A stretch of 64,000 nucleotides of DNA. Source: Blastocatellia bacterium. GTDB lineage: Bacteria > Acidobacteriota > Blastocatellia > HR10. The stretch is taken from contig JANWYV010000023.1 of assembly GCA_025055075.1 (NCBI GenBank), positions 33,916 through 97,915 on the forward strand. The letters are read 5' to 3'. Under the pieces are notes generated by a model. It was given only the letters and a program-made list of their open reading frames with translations. It had not been told where the DNA came from and searched no databases. The stretch's first letter is position 1. Each line of letters opens with the position of its first letter. Below are positions 16,866-26,070 of this stretch, piece by piece. Both the position numbers and the translations under genes were made by a program.

Positions 16866-18247
16866 AGGCGTGTTTTCTCCTGGATGTGAAATTCTCGCTG
16901 CCATGTGACGATGTCCCTCTGCCGAGGTGCACCTCTTTCATCCCTGCAACGGGCTCGTGTTCTTCCTGGGACATCAGCGAAGCGTCGTGAAGGAGTGAGA
17001 TCAGGCAGCCGAGATTCCCGTAAGGATTCCGTCATCGGGGGTGAGGTCAGCCGGTGAGCCAAGCGTTGATAGATTTGACCGACGATGGAAGCGGCTGTGG
17101 AGCCGCGCTCGTGCCTGCCGTAGACGATCACCGTGACGACGAAACGGGGATTCGTGACAGGGGCGAACGAGGTGAACAAACCCAGCCAGAGGGAATCACT
17201 GCGGCAACTCCCAGTCTTCCCGGCGAAGGAGATGCCGGGAACATAAGCGAGCTTGGCCGTCCCATACTCGACGGCGGCGATCATGCCGGCGATGAGACTC
17301 TCGCGATGTTCTGCCGGGAGGTTCACGTAGCGACGTACGGTCGGTGTCGGGCGTTCCGCCTCGCTTTGGACGACGTACGGGCGATAGAACGTCCCTCCGT
17401 TGACGAGCGCGGAAGTGAGCACGGCCAGTTGTAGGGCCGTCACGGCGAATCCATCTCCGTGACTCGCCATGCGGCCAACGGCTGGCATCGCGCGCCGCCC
17501 CCGCGGGGCTGGAGGTCGCTCGCTCGGCAATTGGCCCGCACTCTCTCGCGGGAGGTTGATCCCCGTCGGTTGTCCGAGCCCCCATTCTCGCGCATATTGA
17601 AGGAGCGTCGCTCGCCCCAGTTGCTCTCCGATGATCTCGAAATATTGATTGTTCGAGTGCGCGAGCGCTTCGATGAGGTTCATGGCGATTGATCCCCCAC
17701 CGAGCGGCAGCGGCGTCCGCGCCTCAATGAGGCCTTCGTTCAATCCCGCGAGTCCGACCACCAGCTTGATCGTCGAGCAAGGTTTGAACCCCTTTCGCAG
17801 CGCCCACTCTTGATTGACGATGCTGTAGACGCGTCCGGAGAACGGGTCCATGACGACGGCGGTCCCGGCATGGCCGCGGAGCGCCGCGAGCACAGCTTCT
17901 CGCACTTCGGGATCTTCGCCGCGCAGGTCGTCGCGCTGGATGGCCGCAGCGCTCGTGCGGCGAACGGAGGCGTCCAGGCGAGCCAAGCGGCGCTGAAGGG
18001 CGGCTTGACGTTGGGCTCTTCGGCGGGCGCGCTGACGCTGCGAGGCGCGGCTCGTCCCAGGACGCGATCGGCGGGAGGTTGGGGGTTGAGGAAGAAGCTC
18101 AAGAGGTTGGATTTCCCATCCTCTCCACTCGCTCTCGAGCGATCCGAGCGGCAATAGAGATCGGCGTTCGGGAGAATGGGCCGGCAGAGCGAGATCACTG
18201 AAGACGAACAAAAGCCCCACAAGTCCCACGTACGTCCGCTTTCTCAT
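16862..18247 (-). CDS. Penicillin-binding transpeptidase-type protein
   Basis: Periplasmic D,D-transpeptidase or carboxypeptidase domain on an exported protein. The three active-site motifs are present: Ser158-Thr-Ile-Lys161 (in GFKPCSTIK), Ser198-Asn-Asn200, and Lys344-Thr-Gly346 (in FAGKTGS). The N-terminus has a signal or anchor segment (YVGLVGLLFVFSDLALPA), then a very Arg/Gln-rich linker at about residues 58-100. At 461 residues it lacks a large N-terminal PBP dimerisation domain, so it is closer to a minimal class B or beta-lactamase-like transpeptidase. The C-terminal 60 residues after the domain are Arg-rich and not recognisable. Coupled by overlap to the downstream alcohol dehydrogenase family gene. 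Confidence 0.83.
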   Translation of the reverse strand: MRKRTYVGLVGLLFVFSDLALPAHSPERRSLLPLGSLESEWRGWEIQPLELLPQPPTSRRSRPGTSRASQRQRARRRAQRQAALQRRLARLDASVRRTSAAAIQRDDLRGEDPEVREAVLAALRGHAGTAVVMDPFSGRVYSIVNQEWALRKGFKPCSTIKLVVGLAGLNEGLIEARTPLPLGGGSIAMNLIEALAHSNNQYFEIIGEQLGRATLLQYAREWGLGQPTGINLPRESAGQLPSERPPAPRGRRAMPAVGRMASHGDGFAVTALQLAVLTSALVNGGTFYRPYVVQSEAERPTPTVRRYVNLPAEHRESLIAGMIAAVEYGTAKLAYVPGISFAGKTGSCRSDSLWLGLFTSFAPVTNPRFVVTVIVYGRHERGSTAASIVGQIYQRLAHRLTSPPMTESLRESRLPDLTPSRRFADVPGRTRARCRDERGAPRQRDIVTWQREFHIQEKTRL

Positions 18248-18487
18248 CTACTCCCTCCCGTGCTTCTTCTCGGCGTCGCAGCATCGAAGTCTATGACCTC
18301 CGCAATCACGAGGGCTTCGGATCGTGTGACCCGGCGCCACCTCCAGAAAGGCTAATATACCACTTGCCCTCCCGTCCGCTCAACCAACCTCGAAGTGATC
18401 CTCGATCTTCGGATTCGACGCGACGAGCGAGCGTCTTGCCCCGCTGCACCAAGATGCGCCATACTCTCGATTTCATACATCGGAGCT

Positions 18488-21400
18488 ATGCCGAAGCGGA
18501 CGGACATCGAGAAGATTTTGATCATCGGATCAGGCCCGATCGTCATCGGGCAGGCGTGCGAATTCGATTACTCGGGGGCGCAGGCCTGCAAGGCGTTGCG
18601 TGGTGAGGGATACACGGTCATCCTCGTGAACTCCAATCCCGCGACGATCATGACCGATCCGGAATTTGCCCATCGCACCTACGTCGAACCCCTGACGGTC
18701 GAGGTCCTCACCAAGATCATCGAACGGGAGCGTCCCGATGCGTTGTTGCCGACCGTTGGAGGGCAGACGGGATTGAATCTTGCGGTCGCGTTGGCCGAGC
18801 AGGGCGTTTTAGAGGCCTACGGCGTGCGGTTGATCGGGGCGAATTTGCAGGCGATTCGTATTGCCGAAGATCGCCGGCTCTTCAAGCAGGCGATGGAAGA
18901 GATCGGGTTGCAAATGCCGCGCGCCGGATTCGCGTATTCCCTGGAAGAAGCGTGGGCGATCGCGGCGGACCTGGAATATCCAATCGTTATTCGTCCGAGC
19001 TTCACGCTCGGGGGGACGGGAGGAGGGATCGCCTACAACGATGAAGAGTTCCGAGAGATCGTCGAGCGGGGCCTGGAGGCCTCGCCCATTCATGAGGTCC
19101 TCGTGGAGGAGTCCATCATCGGATGGAAAGAGTACGAGCTGGAGGTCATGCGCGATCTCGCCGACAACGTCGTCATCATCTGTCCGATCGAGAACTTCGA
19201 TCCGATGGGGATTCACACGGGGGACTCCATCACGGTGGCTCCGGCGCAAACGCTCACCGATCGCGAATATCAGCGCATGCGGGATGCTGCCATCGCTGTG
19301 ATCCGCAAGGTCGGAGTGGAGACGGGCGGCTCGAATATTCAGTTCGCTGTCAATCCCCGTACCGGCGAGCTGCGCGTCATCGAGATGAATCCGCGCGTCT
19401 CGCGCTCCTCGGCGCTTGCTTCGAAAGCGACGGGATTTCCGATCGCGAAGATCGCCGCCAAACTCGCTGTGGGGTATACGCTCGATGAGATCCCCAACGA
19501 CATCACGCGCAAGACGTGGGCGAGCTTCGAGCCGACGATTGATTACGTCGTCGTGAAGATCCCTCGCTGGGCCTTCGAGAAGTTCCCGACGGCTGATCCG
19601 ACGCTCACCACGCAGATGAAGTCGGTCGGAGAGGTCATGGCCATTGGACGAACGTTCAAGGAGGCATTGCTGAAAGGGATTCGATCGCTGGAGACGGGAC
19701 GTCTCTTCCGCTTCGATCACGACCTGCCGGAGGAAGAGCTGCGGCGGCGCCTGGCGATCCCCACGCCCGAGCGCCTCAATTATATCCGCTACGCCTTGGA
19801 TCGAGGATGGAGCGTCGAGCAGATTCACGAATTGACGAAGATCGATCCATGGTTTCTGGCGCAGCTGCGCGAGATCGGGGAGGAGCAGCGGCGCTTGCGG
19901 ACGATGACGCTGACGACGGCGACGCGCCAAGACTTGCGTCGGGCCAAACGGATGGGATTCTCGGATGCGCGGTTGGCCGATCTGTGGGGAGTGAGCGACG
20001 AAGCCGTGCGGCAGCGACGTCTGGAACTCGGCGTGCGTCCGGTCTTCAAGCGCGTGGACACATGCGCGGCGGAATTCGAGTCCTACACGCCGTATCTCTA
20101 CTCGACCTACGAGGACGAGGACGAAGCTCAGCCGACCGCTCGGCGCAAGATCATGATCCTGGGAAGCGGCCCCAATCGCATCGGGCAGGGAATCGAATTC
20201 GACTACTGCTGCTGTCACGCCGCCTTCGCCCTTCGCGAGCAGGGGTACGAGACGATCATGGTCAACTGCAATCCCGAGACGGTCTCGACCGATTACGACA
20301 CGTCCGATCGGTTGTATTTCGAGCCGCTCACATTCGAGGACGTGATGAACATCTACGAGCTGGAGCGGCCCGATGGGGTCATCGTCCAGTTCGGCGGGCA
20401 AACGCCGCTCAATCTCGCGATGAAGCTGTGGCGAGCGGGCGTCCGCATCATCGGCACGTCGCCCGAATCCATTGATCTGGCCGAGGATCGGGAGCGATTC
20501 GGCGCGCTTCTCCGCGAGCTGGGCATCCCACAACCCGAGAATGGGACGGCCACGAGCATCGAAGAAGCCAAACGCGTGGCTGCGCGCATCGGGTATCCCG
20601 TCTTGGTCCGACCGAGCTATGTCCTCGGCGGTCGCGCCATGGTGATCGTCTACGACGAGCGCGCTCTGGAGCGATACATGCGGGAAGCCGTCGAAGCCTC
20701 GCCCGCGCATCCCGTCCTGATCGATCGCTTCCTGGAAGACGCGTTCGAGGTGGATGTGGATGCGCTCGCCGATGGATCCCGATGTGTGATCGCGGGCATT
20801 CAGGAGCACATCGAGGAAGCGGGGATTCATTCGGGCGACAGCTCGTGCGTGCTCCCGCCGTACATGATCCCCGCCGAGCAACTGGATGTGATTCGCCGCT
20901 ACACGCGGCGATTGGCTGAAGCCTTGGGCGTCGTCGGCTTGATGAACGTCCAATATGCGATCAAAGACGGGATCGTGTACGTGCTCGAAGTGAACCCGCG
21001 CGCGTCACGCACTGTGCCGTTTGTGAGCAAGGCGACGGGCGTTCCGCTGGCGAAGATCGCGGCCTTGCTCATGGTCGGACATATGCTGGATGAGTTCGAT
21101 CTGCCCGACGAGCTGAAGGTGGATCGGTTTTACGTGAAGACGCCAGTCTTCCCGTTCGCGCGCTTTCCGGGCGTGGATCCCGTACTGGGGCCGGAGATGC
21201 GCTCGACTGGAGAAGTCATGGGCGCAGCCTCGACCTTCGGCAGCGCTTTCCTCAAGGCGCAGTATGGGGCCGGAACCCATCTGCCGCGCCAAGGCACGGC
21301 CTTCATCAGCGTCAATGACAACGATAAGGCGAACGTGATTCCCATCGCGCGGCGCCTTTGCGACTTGGGATTTGAGCTGATTGCCACGCGCGGCACGCGC

Positions 21401-21721
21401 GAGGCGTTGCAGCGCGCTGGCCTGCCGGCGCGATTCGTCTACAAGGTCAACGAAGGACGTCCGAACGTCGTTGACCTCATCAAGAGCCGTCACATCCATC
21501 TCATCATCAACACACCGCTTGGGCGAGCGTCGTTCTACGATGAGCGTTCGATCCGCCGCGCTGCCGTCCAGTATCGCGTCCCGTGCATCACGACGCTCAC
21601 GGGAGCTCGCGCGGCCGTCGAGGCCATCGAGGCCTTGCAGAAGGAGCAGCTGGAGATCGGATGCCTGCAGGAATATCACGAGTATCTTCGCCGGCTCAAT
21701 CATCGCGCCGCATCGCCGTAG
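18488..21721 (+). CDS. carB: Carbamoyl-phosphate synthase large subunit
   Basis: Makes carbamoyl phosphate from ammonia (delivered by CarA), bicarbonate and two ATP, for arginine and pyrimidine synthesis. The two homologous ATP-grasp halves are visible: the first starts at [20 protein letters not shown], the second at [20 protein letters not shown]. The C-terminal MGS-like allosteric domain includes [14 protein letters not shown]. Length is 1077 residues, standard. The frame opens earlier (18395), but ATG at 18488 follows a GGAG site and gives the family N-terminus. carA is not adjacent. A glutaredoxin-like selenoprotein gene starts 75 bases downstream. Confidence 0.97.
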   Translation: MPKRTDIEKILIIGSGPIVIGQACEFDYSGAQACKALRGEGYTVILVNSNPATIMTDPEFAHRTYVEPLTVEVLTKIIERERPDALLPTVGGQTGLNLAVALAEQGVLEAYGVRLIGANLQAIRIAEDRRLFKQAMEEIGLQMPRAGFAYSLEEAWAIAADLEYPIVIRPSFTLGGTGGGIAYNDEEFREIVERGLEASPIHEVLVEESIIGWKEYELEVMRDLADNVVIICPIENFDPMGIHTGDSITVAPAQTLTDREYQRMRDAAIAVIRKVGVETGGSNIQFAVNPRTGELRVIEMNPRVSRSSALASKATGFPIAKIAAKLAVGYTLDEIPNDITRKTWASFEPTIDYVVVKIPRWAFEKFPTADPTLTTQMKSVGEVMAIGRTFKEALLKGIRSLETGRLFRFDHDLPEEELRRRLAIPTPERLNYIRYALDRGWSVEQIHELTKIDPWFLAQLREIGEEQRRLRTMTLTTATRQDLRRAKRMGFSDARLADLWGVSDEAVRQRRLELGVRPVFKRVDTCAAEFESYTPYLYSTYEDEDEAQPTARRKIMILGSGPNRIGQGIEFDYCCCHAAFALREQGYETIMVNCNPETVSTDYDTSDRLYFEPLTFEDVMNIYELERPDGVIVQFGGQTPLNLAMKLWRAGVRIIGTSPESIDLAEDRERFGALLRELGIPQPENGTATSIEEAKRVAARIGYPVLVRPSYVLGGRAMVIVYDERALERYMREAVEASPAHPVLIDRFLEDAFEVDVDALADGSRCVIAGIQEHIEEAGIHSGDSSCVLPPYMIPAEQLDVIRRYTRRLAEALGVVGLMNVQYAIKDGIVYVLEVNPRASRTVPFVSKATGVPLAKIAALLMVGHMLDEFDLPDELKVDRFYVKTPVFPFARFPGVDPVLGPEMRSTGEVMGAASTFGSAFLKAQYGAGTHLPRQGTAFISVNDNDKANVIPIARRLCDLGFELIATRGTREALQRAGLPARFVYKVNEGRPNVVDLIKSRHIHLIINTPLGRASFYDERSIRRAAVQYRVPCITTLTGARAAVEAIEALQKEQLEIGCLQEYHEYLRRLNHRAASP

Positions 21722-21796
21722 GTTTTGATCTGAAGGGGCGCGCCTCTCCGTCGGGAGGGCGACTCCGACAAGGACTTGCGGCAAGGAGGGGTGACG

Positions 21797-22021
21797 ATGG
21801 AGGAAAAGAAGAACATCGTGCTCATCTTCGGGAAAGACACCTGACCGTACACGATGGCCGCCCGTGAGGATTACGGCCAGCGAGGATATGAGGTCCGATA
21901 TTTCAACGTGCAAAAGGACGAATCGGCGTTTCAGCAAATGCTCCAGTACTCCGGGGGAAAGCGCAGTGTGCCAGTGATCGTAGAAGGGGAGCGCGTGACG
22001 ATCGGGTTCGGCGGCACTTGA
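21797..22021 (+). CDS. Glutaredoxin-like selenoprotein with in-frame TGA (Sec16)
   Basis: A 74-residue glutaredoxin-fold protein if the TGA at 21842-21844 is read as selenocysteine. Up to it the frame reads MEEKKNIVLIFGKDT; after it, PYTMAAREDYGQRGYEV. The TGA falls exactly where glutaredoxins have the first Cys of CPYC/CPYT, giving Sec-Pro-Tyr-Thr. The cis-Pro block SVPVIVEGERVTIGFGG follows normally, and the stop is TGA at 22019. The protein has no Cys at all, so it would work as a single-Sec (monothiol-like) enzyme with an external thiol. AGGAGG lies 7 bases before the ATG. A hairpin at bacterial-SECIS distance follows the TGA. The alternative is a pseudogene with one nonsense mutation, unlikely since the mutation hits the one catalytic codon and nothing else is damaged. 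Confidence 0.85.
21852..21882 (+). promoter_or_regulatory. Candidate bacterial SECIS hairpin
   Basis: Immediately downstream of the in-frame TGA: CG (21852-53) pairs with CG (21881-82), one A/G mismatch, then TGGCCG (21855-60) pairs with CGGCCA (21874-79), leaving a 13-base apical loop that begins 16 bases after the TGA. An alternative fold pairs CCGT (21862-65) with ACGG (21873-76) and gives a 7-base loop that starts with G. Both fit the known distance and loop-size limits of bacterial SECIS elements read by SelB. Confidence 0.6.
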
Positions 22022-22033
22022 GGAGTGTGAGTG

Positions 22034-22050
22034 CCGACCGGTCCGGTCGG
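22034..22050 (+). terminator. Hairpin after the glutaredoxin-like selenoprotein gene
   Basis: CCGACCG and CGGTCGG form a perfect 7 bp stem with a 3-base loop, 13 bases after the stop. No T-run follows (AATTAAG), so termination is only suggested. It lies between this gene and the convergent hydrolase gene. Confidence 0.4.
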
Positions 22051-22188
22051 AATTAAGAGAAGCCGATTCGATCCCGGCGGGAAATCACCGCGCGCGAGCG
22101 GCGAGGTGGCGGCTTGGAAGAATGCGCTCCGGTTCGCCAGGAGCAGAAAGCTCGGGATATTTGTCCTCTGGCTGCGCTGGTCAGCTCT

Positions 22189-23004
22189 TCACAGCTTTTT
22201 CAACAATTCCTTCCATCGCGCCCACGCTTGCTCGCGCGCCTTTCGATTGGCATCGGTGGGATTCGGTTCCTCTCCCGTACGCATGAAGCCGTGTCCGGCG
22301 CCATCGTACGTGATGGGCTCGAAGGTCTTGCCCAAACGTTTCATCACGTCGGCAGTCTCCGGTACGGTCGCCGTCACGCGGGCATCATTGCCGCCGTAGA
22401 ACCCGTAGACGGGACAGCGGATGCGCGCCAGACTCTCCGAATCCCGTGGTCCCGTACCGTAGAAGACGAAGGCTGCGGCCAGATTCTGGCGATGGGTGGC
22501 GAACCGGAAGGCTTGACTTCCCCCCCAGCAAAATCCAGCGACGGCGACTTTCCCATTGCTGGCAGGCAATCGCGCAGCGTAGTCAGCGATGGCATCCAGA
22601 TCGGCCATGACCTGCTCCGGCGGCAATTTCGAAATCGCCTCGCGCGCCGCGTCTTCCGATGGAAAGTCGCTCGTCCGTCCTCCGTTGGGCGCCATCCCAG
22701 AGAGCAGGTCGGGAGCGATGGCAATAACACCAGCTTCAGCCAACTGATCGGCCACGCTCCGCACCCAATCGGTGAGCCCACGATTTTCATGGATCACGAT
22801 GACCGCCGGCGTCTTGGTTTTGGCTTCGGGATAGACCACGAAGGCATGGACCGTTCGCTGGCCATATGTGATGGTGACCCACTCTTGGTGGCGCGGTGAC
22901 GTCTCCAATCGTCGCCGCGCCCACTCTTGAGCTGAGGGACGCGTACTCCCGAAACTCAAGGTCGCGAAGAACACGAGCAAGGCGATCCATCGTTCCTTCA
23001 TCAT
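22189..23004 (-). CDS. Exported dienelactone hydrolase family protein
   Basis: Alpha/beta hydrolase of 271 residues with a Sec signal peptide (WIALLVFFATLSFGSTRPSAQ). The dienelactone hydrolase signature is present: VIVIHENRGL before the nucleophile elbow, nucleophile Cys in VAGFCWGGSQ, catalytic Asp in GGNDARV, and catalytic His in GAGHGFMR. Use of Cys in place of Ser is normal for this family. The substrate is not known; many exported members are annotated only by fold. The ATG at 23004 follows AGGAGG. It lies 27 bases downstream of the molybdenum hydroxylase large subunit gene and may belong to the same transcript. Confidence 0.88.
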   Translation of the reverse strand: MMKERWIALLVFFATLSFGSTRPSAQEWARRRLETSPRHQEWVTITYGQRTVHAFVVYPEAKTKTPAVIVIHENRGLTDWVRSVADQLAEAGVIAIAPDLLSGMAPNGGRTSDFPSEDAAREAISKLPPEQVMADLDAIADYAARLPASNGKVAVAGFCWGGSQAFRFATHRQNLAAAFVFYGTGPRDSESLARIRCPVYGFYGGNDARVTATVPETADVMKRLGKTFEPITYDGAGHGFMRTGEEPNPTDANRKAREQAWARWKELLKKL

Positions 23005-23031
23005 TCCTCCTCCTGAGATGAGCATATCGGC

Positions 23032-25311
23032 TCAGCCTTCTTGTCGCCGTCGGGCTTCGATGGGGAGTCCGCGGGGCACCAGCGGCAGCGATCGAAGACG
23101 CACGCCCGTGGCTTGAAAGATCGCGTTCCCGATCGCCGGCGCGATGCCCACAATCGGCGTCTCTCCCGCTCCCGCCGACGGCAAGTCTCGGCGATCCAGA
23201 AGCACGACTTCGATCTGCGGAAGGTCACTGAAGCGAGGGACACGATACCGCGAGAAGCGCGGATTGAGGATCTTTCCCCCTTCGAACTCGATGGCCTCAA
23301 ACAGGGCGCCGCCCAACCCCATCACGAGCGCGCCCTCAATTTGGTTCTTGAGATGGTCGGGATTGAGAATGGCCCCGCACTCGAAGGCCGTGACGACGCG
23401 CACGACTTTCACCTCGCCGCTTGTGCGGTCCACGGCGATCTCCACGCACGTGGCCACGTAGCCGCCTTTCTCAAATCCCGCGGCGAGACCTACGCCGCGA
23501 TCAGGGGCTGGTCTCACTTTCCCCCATCTGAAGCGATCCGCTGCGGCTTGGAGCACGGCGCGCAGGCGATCATCCGTGAGGTTCTTCAATCGAAATGCCA
23601 GTGGATCCATCCCCACTAGGTGCGCCAGTTCATCCATGGCCGTCTCGCGGGCGAAATGATTGGCCGTGGCCGCGAGCGCGCGGTAGGAGCCTTGACGTAA
23701 GGGAGAGCGCGTCGGGTGGAATTCGATGCGTTGATGGGGGATCGCATAGGGCGTGCGAATGGCGGCCGCGCCAGAATTGTAGTTGTGGAATTCCCAGGCC
23801 GTGATCGTCCCATCAGCCTTCACTCCGCTTCGGACTTCGATCACACCAGCTGGGCGGAAGTATGCCCACGTGAATTCCTCTTCGCGCGTCCAGACGACCT
23901 TGACGGGACGACCCGCAGCTTTCGCCAAGCGCGCAGCCTCCAGGGCAGCTTCCCCCGTGTGTTTGCCGCCATATCCGGAACCCGTATCGGGCACGATCAC
24001 GCGCACGCGATCTTCGGGAAGACCGAACGCCTGCGCCAGTTCGCTCCGCACGCCAAAGGGGCGTTGTGTCCCCGTCCATACTGTCAGACGTCCATCCTTC
24101 CACTCGGCGACGGCCGCTCGAGGTTCCAGCGGCGCGTGCGCGATATAGGCGACCGTGTACGTTTGCGCAAAATGCTTTTCGGCAAGACGCCATCCCTCTT
24201 CGATCGAGCCAACCACATGTTGCGAGCGACCCTCCCATCCCCGCGCCTCGATCTCGTTCTTCTTCAGATACTCGAAGATCTCGCGGCTTGAAGGCTGCGG
24301 CGTCGTCCTCCACTCCGCGCGAATGGCCGCGAGCGCGCGCGCCGCTTGTTCAGTGTTCGGAGCCGCGACGCCCACGAAATCGCCCTCGCGGATGACGACG
24401 ACATCGGGCATGGCCTCCGCCTCGCGCGTGTCCACGGAGACGAGCGTCGCTCCGAACGCTGGTGGCCGCAAGACCTTCCCGTAGAGCATGCCGGGGAGCT
24501 TTAAATCCGAGACATAGCGATGTTCGCCGATGACGAAAGCTCGGCCATTCACCTTGGGGACAGAGGTCCCGATGATTTTCCACTGTTCGGGCGGCGTGAG
24601 CGGTACCACCTCGGGAAGGGGACGCGCGAGTTTCTGGCCGCGTGTGAGCATCCCGATATCTTGCGCTCGACCGCTCGCCGCATGCCGGACCTGACCATCG
24701 GTGATCTCCACTGTCGCGCGTTCGACCTGCCACTGTTCGGCAGCTAGATCGAGGAGCAGCTCGCGCGTCGCTGCCGCCACGCGACGCAAATGCGCAGCCA
24801 TTGTCGGTGTCGTTCGGCTCCCGAACGTCCCCATGTCAAAGGGCGTCAGGTCCGTATCCCCCATAACTAGGCGAATGCGTTCGATGGGCACGCGCAATTC
24901 TTCAGCGACGACCTGCGCGAGCGAAGTTCGGATGTTCTGCCCGACCTCGACCTTGCCCGTATAGACCGTCACCAAACCATCCTCGCCGATGTGAAGCCAC
25001 GCGCTGATCTCCCTAGGCATAGGTGGGGTCGCAGCGCGACGTCCGCCACTGGACTCCTGTAGAGCGGGCACGTCTCGGAACAGAAGGACGAGCAACCCGG
25101 CCCCCAGTGCCTGACAAAACTGGCGGCGCGTGAGGAGTGGAGCGATCGCTTGAAGCGACTCTGCAGTTGGTGCCGCCAACCTTGAGTCGTTCCCTCCTTG
25201 ATCGCCTGGATCATGGCCGGCCGAGCTTGTCGGAAGGGATGCCACGAAAAGCTCATATCGTTCGGGCTCAAGGGATGGATTCGAGAGTTCTCCGAAAAGC
25301 TCCTCTCTCAT
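23032..25311 (-). CDS. Molybdopterin-binding hydroxylase large subunit (xanthine dehydrogenase family, IorB-like)
   Basis: Molybdenum cofactor subunit of an aldehyde or N-heterocycle hydroxylase. Length is 759 residues. A leader-like stretch near residue 62 carries LTRRQFCQALGAGLLVLLF, resembling a Tat signal, though placed unusually far from the N-terminus. The Moco domain starts at EISAWLHIGEDGLVTVYTGK; the C-terminal GAGETPIVGIAPAIGNA carries the expected catalytic Glu. ATG at 25311 overlaps the stop of the [2Fe-2S] subunit gene, so the pair is coupled. No FAD subunit is adjacent, which fits the two-subunit isoquinoline 1-oxidoreductase type that passes electrons to a respiratory acceptor. 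Substrate unknown. Confidence 0.88.
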   Translation of the reverse strand: MREELFGELSNPSLEPERYELFVASLPTSSAGHDPGDQGGNDSRLAAPTAESLQAIAPLLTRRQFCQALGAGLLVLLFRDVPALQESSGGRRAATPPMPREISAWLHIGEDGLVTVYTGKVEVGQNIRTSLAQVVAEELRVPIERIRLVMGDTDLTPFDMGTFGSRTTPTMAAHLRRVAAATRELLLDLAAEQWQVERATVEITDGQVRHAASGRAQDIGMLTRGQKLARPLPEVVPLTPPEQWKIIGTSVPKVNGRAFVIGEHRYVSDLKLPGMLYGKVLRPPAFGATLVSVDTREAEAMPDVVVIREGDFVGVAAPNTEQAARALAAIRAEWRTTPQPSSREIFEYLKKNEIEARGWEGRSQHVVGSIEEGWRLAEKHFAQTYTVAYIAHAPLEPRAAVAEWKDGRLTVWTGTQRPFGVRSELAQAFGLPEDRVRVIVPDTGSGYGGKHTGEAALEAARLAKAAGRPVKVVWTREEEFTWAYFRPAGVIEVRSGVKADGTITAWEFHNYNSGAAAIRTPYAIPHQRIEFHPTRSPLRQGSYRALAATANHFARETAMDELAHLVGMDPLAFRLKNLTDDRLRAVLQAAADRFRWGKVRPAPDRGVGLAAGFEKGGYVATCVEIAVDRTSGEVKVVRVVTAFECGAILNPDHLKNQIEGALVMGLGGALFEAIEFEGGKILNPRFSRYRVPRFSDLPQIEVVLLDRRDLPSAGAGETPIVGIAPAIGNAIFQATGVRLRSLPLVPRGLPIEARRRQEG

Positions 25312-25790
25312 TGCCGACCCTCCTTTCGCATCTTTTGAGCAGCTCTTTGGATGGCGTGGATGATGCGCCCATAGGTCCCGCATCGGCAGATGTTGCCATT
25401 CATGAAGTGAATGATCTCGGCCTCGCTCGGATTGGGGTTCGCGGTCAATAGCGCCACGCCGGACATGATCATGCCCGGTGTGCAATAGCCACATTGCAAT
25501 GCGCCGACTTCGAGGAACGCTTCTTGAAGCGGATGCAGGCGTCCTCCTTGCGCCAGGCCTTCAATCGTCGTGATCGGACGACGGGCGACCAGATGCACCG
25601 GCGTGATGCAAGAACGCACCGCTCGCCCCTCGACGAGGACCGTGCACGCGCCACATTGTCCTTCGCCGCAGCCATATTTCGTGCCCGTGAGATCCAGGTC
25701 TTCGCGCAGCACGCTGAGCAGGCTGCGATTCGGCTCTACGTCCAGGCGATGGCGAACGCCATTGATGTGAAGCTCGATGACCTCGCGCAT
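25308..25790 (-). CDS. [2Fe-2S] subunit of the molybdenum hydroxylase
   Basis: Iron-sulfur electron-transfer subunit of 160 residues. The plant-ferredoxin-like cluster is bound by CGEGQCGACTVLVEGRAVRSC and the second, helical-domain cluster by CGYCTPGM and CRCGTY. This arrangement is specific to xanthine dehydrogenase-family small subunits. It precedes and overlaps the large subunit gene (ATGA). No signal peptide, as expected if it is exported together with a Tat-bearing partner. Confidence 0.95.
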   Translation of the reverse strand: MREVIELHINGVRHRLDVEPNRSLLSVLREDLDLTGTKYGCGEGQCGACTVLVEGRAVRSCITPVHLVARRPITTIEGLAQGGRLHPLQEAFLEVGALQCGYCTPGMIMSGVALLTANPNPSEAEIIHFMNGNICRCGTYGRIIHAIQRAAQKMRKEGRQ

Positions 25791-25920
25791 GACCTCACCT
25801 CCTCCGGGGCCTCCGACGGAAGCCCCTCCTTGATCTCCAGCTTTCGCCTCAGAGATACGCGCGCGGATAACCAGATGTTACACGCGCGAGACCTTTCTCT
25901 CCAGCTGGGAGGAGAGCCTC

Positions 25921-25950
25921 TTGACCCGGCTCCTCAGACGCGACTAACAT
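25921..25950 (+). promoter_or_regulatory. Sigma-70-type promoter of the S9 peptidase gene
   Basis: TTGACC (25921-25926), 18-base spacer, TAACAT (25945-25950). The leader to the ATG at 26071 would be about 115 bases. The rest of the 280-base gap between the [2Fe-2S] subunit and this gene shows nothing else clear. Confidence 0.55.
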
Positions 25951-26070
25951 TGCGCGCGACAGATGGCCGAAAGAGACGGTCAGCTCATCCGGGGACGCCG
26001 ATGCGCGATGTTCGATGCGAGCCCCAAGTGTGATCCCCGGAGGCTGAACCTCAAAGCAGAGGAGGGAAAT

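Noticed and set aside
18809..20953. 714-codon open frame antisense to carB
   Set aside because: Its codons mirror carB, which has complete family motifs; long antisense frames are common in GC-rich DNA. The predicted protein resembles nothing and is rich in Arg, Asp and His.
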